From contig LAKY01000032.1 in NCBI GenBank assembly GCA_000987045.1, positions 57,109 through 121,108 on the forward strand: a stretch of DNA of 64,000 nucleotides, given 5' to 3'. The position numbers and the translations under genes were made by a program. Positions 59,675-64,000 of the stretch are shown piece after piece. Below the pieces are notes generated by a model that made no database searches, was not told the origin of the DNA, and worked only from the letters and a program-made list of their open reading frames with translations. Each line of letters opens with the position of its first letter. The stretch's first letter is position 1. Origin of the DNA: Clostridiales bacterium PH28_bin88 (GTDB lineage: Bacteria > Bacillota > PH28-bin88).

Positions 59675-60511
59675 TTAATACAACCTGTCCAGGCCTTCCG
59701 CTTTAAAGGTGAAGCTGTGTTTCTCCTCGGGGAACTCGCCGGCGCGCACTTCTTTCACCCAGGTGTTTAGAGCATCCACGATTACCGGGGAAAGGTTGGC
59801 GTACTGCTTGACAAACTTGGGGGTAAACCTTTCGAATAAGCCCATCATGTCGTGGAAGACCAGCACCTGGGCGTCGCACTCGATCCCGGCACCAATGCCC
59901 AGGGTTGGGATACTGACCTTCTCGGTAATCAATTTGCTGATAGGGGTGGGAACGCACTCCACCACCACAGAAAAGGCACCGGCCTGTTCAAGACTCTTGG
60001 CATCGTCAATCAGCTTCCGCGCACCTTCGGCGTCTTTGCCCTGAACCTTGAACCCGCCCAACTGGGAAACCGTCTGGGGAGTAAGACCGATATGGCCCAT
60101 CACAGGAATCCCGGCCTTCACGATGGCCTGAACGATCTCGGCTACTTCCTGGCCGCCTTCCAGCTTGACACAGTCGGCGCCGCCTTCCTTCATAATGCGG
60201 GTGGCGTTGCGGATAGCCTGCTCTTTGCTCTCGTTATACGAGCCAAAAGGCATGTCTCCGACGATAAAGGTATTGGGAGCGCCCCGCACCACCGCCTTGA
60301 TGTGATGCAGCATCTCTTCCATGGTTACCGGTACGGTGTTGCTGTAGCCCAGCACCGTCATGCCCAGGGAGTCACCCACCAGGATCAATTCGACTTCCGA
60401 CTTGTCCACCAGCATGGCGGTGGGATAGTCGTAAGCGGTGACCATGTGAAACTTCTGCCCTGCCTGCTTCATTTCCTTCAACTGGATTACGTTGACCTTC
60501 TTTTTAGGCAT
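59675..60511 (-). CDS. panB: 3-methyl-2-oxobutanoate hydroxymethyltransferase
   Basis: Adds a hydroxymethyl group from methylene-tetrahydrofolate to 2-oxoisovalerate, giving ketopantoate; the step is reversible. About 278 residues, TIM barrel: VTAYDYPTAMLVDKSEVELI, VGDSLGMTVLGYSNTVPVTM (metal Asp), VVGDMPFGSYNESKEQAIRN (metal Asp), ADCVKLEGGQEVAEIVQAIV, MGHIGLTPQTVSQLGGFKVQ and TLGIGAGIECDAQVLVFHDM. The ATG at 60511 follows AAAAGGAGGGG. First gene of the pan-TRAP-AOR run, behind two palindromic operators. Confidence 0.95.
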   Translation of the reverse strand: MPKKKVNVIQLKEMKQAGQKFHMVTAYDYPTAMLVDKSEVELILVGDSLGMTVLGYSNTVPVTMEEMLHHIKAVVRGAPNTFIVGDMPFGSYNESKEQAIRNATRIMKEGGADCVKLEGGQEVAEIVQAIVKAGIPVMGHIGLTPQTVSQLGGFKVQGKDAEGARKLIDDAKSLEQAGAFSVVVECVPTPISKLITEKVSIPTLGIGAGIECDAQVLVFHDMMGLFERFTPKFVKQYANLSPVIVDALNTWVKEVRAGEFPEEKHSFTFKAEGLDRLY

Positions 60512-60532
60512 TACTGAGGCCCCTCCTTTTTT

Positions 60533-60622
60533 CACCATCAGAAAGTATAACTTTCTGTGGCATAAGTGCAACTAAGGCTTCCGCCTGCGCCAAAGGCTTG
60601 CCGCAAGCCAAGTTTTCTTTAC
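60533..60622 (+). repeat. Dispersed repeat family 1, copy B
   Basis: A 90-base element almost identical to 18648-18737, with palindromes AGAAAGTATAACTTTCT and GGCTTGCCGCAAGCC. It lies in the 5' untranslated region of panB, so it would be part of that transcript. Confidence 0.88.
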
Positions 60623-60674
60623 TATATGCTTCCCCAGCGAGCCGGATCGCCCCGCATGGGTTCACCCCAATTTT

Positions 60675-60691
60675 GTTCCGCTTTCCGGAAA
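60675..60691. promoter_or_regulatory. Putative IclR operator O1 upstream of panB
   Basis: GTTCCGCTTTCCGGAAA, an imperfect 6-5-6 palindrome, preceded by TTTT; nearly identical to O2 at 60758, centre distance 83 bases. Confidence 0.6.
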
Positions 60692-60757
60692 GGGTGTTCC
60701 TTCTTAGGCCCCAAAAAAAAATTCCTTCCACCCGGACAACCCTAAAAACGGTGTTTT

Positions 60758-60774
60758 GTTCCGCTTACCGGAAC
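60758..60774. promoter_or_regulatory. Putative IclR operator O2 at the end of iclR
   Basis: GTTCCGCTTACCGGAAC, a perfect 6-5-6 palindrome overlapping the last codons of the adjacent iclR gene. Confidence 0.6.
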
Positions 60775-61571
60775 GCTCTTTCCGATAAATGATCATTTAA
60801 ATAAGCCCGGTAACCGAGCTGTTCGGAAATCTTACCCGCTGTTTCCCGCACCCGCGGGATCAGCGACTGGAGGGTGTTGCCTGTCATGCGGACTCCCGGG
60901 GCAGCTATACTGATAGCGGCCACCACTCTCCCAAGATGGGAAAAGACGGGTGATCCCAGGCAGAAGATACCTTCAAAATACTCCGCGTTGTCGATGGCAT
61001 AACCCTGTTCCTTCACCCGGGCCAGTTCGTGTCTCAGCAGGAACGGGTCGGTGATGGTATTGGGAGTATAGCGCCTGAACGTTGTTGCCTTTAAAACCCT
61101 CTCCAATTCCTCGACAGACAGGTTGGCCAAAATAGCTTTCCCCAGCCCGCTGCAGTAAGCGGGTACCCTTTTACCAACGTCAAGGCCGATCCGCAGGGGT
61201 TCACGGCTTTCCCACCGTTCGATGTAGATAACCTCGTGATTGTCCAGTACGGCGAGGTTGACAGTCTCGTTGCAGCTCGCAAAGAGTTTTTCCAGATAAG
61301 GAGCCGCCATCTTCCGGATCCCGGTCCGGTTAACCACCTGGCTGCCCATTTCAAACAGCTTGAGGGTCACCGAGTACTTGCCGCTATTGCCTTGCCTCAC
61401 CAGGCCCATCAATTCCAGCGTGGACAGCAACCGGAAAACCGTGCTCTTGCCCATTCCCAGGGAGTGGCTTAACTGGGTAATCCCCAGTTCTTCCTCCCGG
61501 CAAAGAGCCTCCAGGACCGCAAAGGCTCGCTCAATCGACTGTACCGACTCCTGGAACGGTTTTTTGGCCAT
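60765..61571 (-). CDS. IclR-family transcriptional regulator of the pan-TRAP-AOR cluster
   Basis: A 268-residue IclR protein: N-terminal winged helix (AFAVLEALCREEELGITQLS, LGMGKSTVFRLLSTLELMG, KYSVTLKLFEMG; residues 13-80) and effector domain (YCSGLGKAILANLSVEELER, GYAIDNAEYFEGIFCLGSPV, AISIAAPGVRMTGNTLQSLI). It precedes panB by about 250 bases on the same strand, and two GTTCCG-N5-CGGAAC sites lie in and beside that gap, supporting control of the cluster. Confidence 0.93.
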   Translation of the reverse strand: MAKKPFQESVQSIERAFAVLEALCREEELGITQLSHSLGMGKSTVFRLLSTLELMGLVRQGNSGKYSVTLKLFEMGSQVVNRTGIRKMAAPYLEKLFASCNETVNLAVLDNHEVIYIERWESREPLRIGLDVGKRVPAYCSGLGKAILANLSVEELERVLKATTFRRYTPNTITDPFLLRHELARVKEQGYAIDNAEYFEGIFCLGSPVFSHLGRVVAAISIAAPGVRMTGNTLQSLIPRVRETAGKISEQLGYRAYLNDHLSERAFR

Positions 61572-61818
61572 AGAACTCCCCCTTTGGACCGGAGGTTAAA
61601 TATCTCTTTCTTCTTTCATGTTTGTTAATTTCGACAATCTTGAGCAGAATCCTGCATGCGCCATACACTGATTTTGGGTAATCTTTCAAATCAGAGCTAA
61701 ACCACGCCTGCTCTACCCTATCATTTGGAAGTAGTTCGCCAGACTAACATTGCTCCAAGTATATGTTGCATTCGCTCCCATTGTGGGAAGAAAGGTCCCC
61801 TACTGTGGTTTTCCACTG

Positions 61819-63195
61819 CTATAACAAAGCGGCAAGCTGGTACCAGTAAGTGTACAGTGCCCGCAGCCCCAGGTCAAAGTTCTCCAGGTTGAAGTGCTCG
61901 TTGGGGGCATGGATGTTCTCGTCGTTCAAGCCAAACCCCATCATCACAGATGGCGCGTTCAGCACCGAAGCGAAGATGCCCACTACCGGAATGGAACCGC
62001 CCGCCCTGATAAACTTGGCCTCCTTACCGTAGACCTCCGTGAGGGCCGCCTGGGCCGCCCGGATGGCGGGGTGGTCAATGGGAGTAATGCAGGCCAGGGC
62101 ATTACCCGGCTCCCGTTTGAACGAGACGGTTGCACCTGGAGGACAGACTTTCGCAAGGTGGGACTTTATTGCATCCAGCACCTTGTCCGGTTCCTGGTCG
62201 GGAACCAGCCGGCAGGTGATCTTGGCGCCAGCCCGGGCTGGGATGACGGTCTTGGTACCCTCATCCTGGAAGCCGCCCCAGATCCCGTTAATCTCCAGCG
62301 TTGGGCGGGCCCACAGGCGCTCAAGCACTGAGAAACCTGGTTCTCCGGGTAGAGCGTTTACACCCAACTCCCGTTTTAGCGACTCCTCGTCAAACTCGAG
62401 AGAGTCAAAGGAGCCCTTCTCCTCCCGGGTCAGTTCCCGGACCTGATCATAGAAGCCCTCGACGGCGATCCGGCCGTCAACTTGACGCAGCGAGGCCAGC
62501 ATACTGACGAGAGCGTGGACCGCGTTGGGCGCCGCGCCGCCGTAGGTGCCTGAGTGGAGGTCGCCATTGGCGCCGGCCACATGAACCTCCATCGCGGCCA
62601 GCCCCCGCACAGCGTATGTAAGTGACGGTACACCGCGGGCATAGAGACTGGTGTCAGAGATGACCACCACGTCAGCCTTCAGGAGTTCCTTGCGCTCGTT
62701 CAGCAAACGGGTCAGGTTGCCGGAGCCAATCTCCTCCTCACCTTCAATTAGGATTTTCACGTTGAGAGGAAACTTTCCGTTGAACTTTAAAATTACCTCA
62801 ATCACCTTGAGGTGCATAAAGATCTGGCCCTTGTTGTCATGGGCGCCGCGGGCGTAAAGCTTGCCGTCCCTGATGGATGGCTCAAAGGGCGGAGTCTCCC
62901 ACAGGTCCACAGGGTCAACCGGCTGCACGTCGTAGTGGCCGTAAATAAGGGCAGTCGGCTTACCCGGTTGGTCCAAGCGTTCCGCATAGACAGCGGGGTG
63001 GCCGCCCGTCTCCATGATGGCAACCCCCTCCATACCGATCCGGTGCAACTCCGCCTCCAGCCACCGGGCAGCGCGCCGCATGTCGTCCTTGTGGGCGGAG
63101 AGGGCGCTAATGCTGGGAATCCGCAGGAACTCACCCAACTGGGACAGGTGCTCTTCCCGGTGCTCCATGAAGTATTGATCCGCGTTCATGTTCAT
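61819..63195 (-). CDS. M20-family dipeptidase / deacylase
   Basis: A 458-residue zinc hydrolase of the PepV/CNDP-like M20 group. Metal ligands: His in ALIYGHYDVQPVDPVDLWE (about 87), Asp in LYARGAHDNKGQIFMHLKVI (about 119), the Glu pair in LIEGEEEIGSGNL, Asp in VVISDTSL and His in NIHAPNEHFNLENFDLGLRA. The lid/dimer domain is at about 205-330. No signal peptide, so it is cytoplasmic. A single gene; substrate peptide or acyl-amino acid unknown. Confidence 0.93.
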   Translation of the reverse strand: MNMNADQYFMEHREEHLSQLGEFLRIPSISALSAHKDDMRRAARWLEAELHRIGMEGVAIMETGGHPAVYAERLDQPGKPTALIYGHYDVQPVDPVDLWETPPFEPSIRDGKLYARGAHDNKGQIFMHLKVIEVILKFNGKFPLNVKILIEGEEEIGSGNLTRLLNERKELLKADVVVISDTSLYARGVPSLTYAVRGLAAMEVHVAGANGDLHSGTYGGAAPNAVHALVSMLASLRQVDGRIAVEGFYDQVRELTREEKGSFDSLEFDEESLKRELGVNALPGEPGFSVLERLWARPTLEINGIWGGFQDEGTKTVIPARAGAKITCRLVPDQEPDKVLDAIKSHLAKVCPPGATVSFKREPGNALACITPIDHPAIRAAQAALTEVYGKEAKFIRAGGSIPVVGIFASVLNAPSVMMGFGLNDENIHAPNEHFNLENFDLGLRALYTYWYQLAALL

Positions 63196-63540
63196 TTCAA
63201 CCTCGTTTCTTGATATTTCCTCCAGGTTAGGTCAGCCAGAGTTGTCTATCGGATTCCGTAAAGGTTCACTACAACATCTTTCGCAACCCACAGCTTGAAG
63301 TCCTTACTATTCAGTTCATACTTCGGTCATTTCCCATCCTTAGTTTTGCCTACGACCAGCTTATCTACCAGCACCCGTTCAGCCGTTTGATATACCTTCT
63401 ACAACCGGATTCTCTGTTAAGGCGAATTTTTCCTGCCTGTCCGGAGGCTCAATCTGTTAAAAGCAAACCTTCTTGGAGTTGGACCTACCCCATACGAAGC
63501 AATCCTTGTCTTTTCCTACCACATGCAAGTATCTCATCCA
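63196..63540. other. Non-coding gap, nothing recognised
   Basis: About 345 bases of lower GC with only short open frames; no repeat or hairpin of note. Confidence 0.35.
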
Positions 63541-63549
63541 AAAAAGAGA

Positions 63550-63664
63550 TTATCAATATATGGGAAATCAGTTATAATAAAGCCAGAAGTTGCTGCTCCA
63601 TCAAGGGGTGTGCGGCGTGGTGCTGCCTGACCGTCCACCCCAAACAAGTTATTTGAACTCTGGC
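63550..63664 (+). ncRNA. Candidate structured RNA with its own promoter
   Basis: A -35-like TTATCA (63550-63555) and a perfect TATAAT (63573-63578) are 17 bases apart. The RNA starting near 63585 could fold: GCCAGAAGTT (63582-63591) pairs with AACTCTGGC (63656-63664), and inside it GGGGTG (63605-63610) with CACCCC (63636-63641). No known RNA family recognised; no clear terminator follows. Confidence 0.3.
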
Positions 63665-63842
63665 GCGTGGTCAAGCTGCTCGGAGGTAAATGTAGCCCGG
63701 GGGTACAGTACATCAGTGTTGAAGGCTTAGGGGTTTGCAAGCAATAAGCGCCAATAAATGTAAATATGTAGTAGCTACTGGACAACCGCAAACCAATATG
63801 TTATGATACATTGAGAAACTGCAATCAAAGGAGATATTGCCG

Positions 63843-64000
63843 ATGCTCAATGTACCTAACGAGGAATATATTCATCTGAAAGCCCTATGGAATTCTCTAC
63901 AGGGATTGGTTGATGAGAAAACAAAGCGTCTTTTTGCTGGAGCAATAGCCAAGGCGTATGGGCATGGAGGAACAAAATTAAGTCATAGTATAACCGGACT
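63843..64000 (+). CDS. ISAzo13-like transposase, start only (cut by window edge)
   Basis: The first 52 codons: a leader MLNVPNEEYIHLKALWNSLQ, then GLVDEKTKRLFAGAIAKAYG and HGGTKLSHSITGL, resembling the N-terminal helix-turn-helix region of ISAzo13-family transposases (the family's 'DE..RRLWAAAEA.ALGYGG' pattern). AAAGGAG precedes the ATG. The catalytic part lies outside the window; the left end of the element is not certain. Confidence 0.6.
   Translation, partial: MLNVPNEEYIHLKALWNSLQGLVDEKTKRLFAGAIAKAYGHGGTKLSHSITG

Overview
The window (about 64 kb, GC-rich, genes mostly on the minus strand) looks like the chromosome of an anaerobic Gram-positive Clostridia-type bacterium, probably of the Desulfotomaculum/Pelotomaculum/Moorella kind. 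I base this on a proline T-box, a c-di-AMP riboswitch, an aldehyde:ferredoxin oxidoreductase, ETF/acyl-CoA dehydrogenase genes, sigma-54 and IclR regulators, and TTG/GTG starts behind strong AGGAGG-type ribosome sites. No rRNA, tRNA or CRISPR array was seen.

Layout. 1-1.9 kb: 3' part-missing proS with its T-box leader, then a RelE/Phd toxin-antitoxin pair. 2.0-14.9 kb: the most unusual region. It holds larE, larB and a short larC for the nickel-pincer nucleotide (NPN) cofactor. Upstream is an IclR-controlled operon: ferredoxin, a divergent LarA-family protein, a BenE-type carrier, a fusion of a NadC/ModD-like domain to a molybdopterin-binding-type domain with a His/Cys tail, the lower meta-cleavage enzymes (acetaldehyde dehydrogenase, 4-hydroxy-2-oxovalerate aldolase, hydratase) and an M24 protein without metal ligands. 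Together these suggest an anaerobic ring- or dienoate-degrading route that may use an NPN enzyme. 15-18.5 kb: etfA, etfB, acyl-CoA dehydrogenase and a MarR regulator.

18.7-24.5 kb is an accessory zone: a nitrilase-family gene, two VapBC pairs, a truncated PIN gene, and a ruined glycyl-radical locus (yjjI-yjjW) that carries an internal deletion and a 219-bp MITE-like insertion with a 6-bp target duplication, then tandem 120-bp repeats with an SLH remnant. 24.5-29.9 kb: folate genes folE-folK-folB-folP facing divergent pabA-pabB-pabC. 29.9-39.4 kb: a branched-chain-type ABC transporter with an aminotransferase, a carboxymuconolactone decarboxylase-like protein, a frameshifted HpcH/HpaI aldolase and a sigma-54 activator. 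39.6-42.6 kb: a radical SAM-PDZ protein, a repeat-rich gap with a DnaA-box cluster, and tsaD. 42.9-48.6 kb: two potassium uptake systems, the first behind a c-di-AMP riboswitch. 48.7-51.5 kb: rimI, tsaB, tsaE, a type 4/5 uracil-DNA glycosylase and a 35-codon membrane ORF.

51.5-61.6 kb: an IclR-linked minus-strand cluster reading panB, panE, TRAP dctP-dctQ-dctM, a tartrate/D-malate dehydrogenase-like enzyme, an iron alcohol dehydrogenase and an AOR. It looks catabolic rather than a vitamin pathway. 61.8-64 kb: an M20 dipeptidase, a possible structured RNA and the start of an ISAzo13-like transposase cut by the window edge. At least three families of short dispersed repeats are scattered in the gaps.
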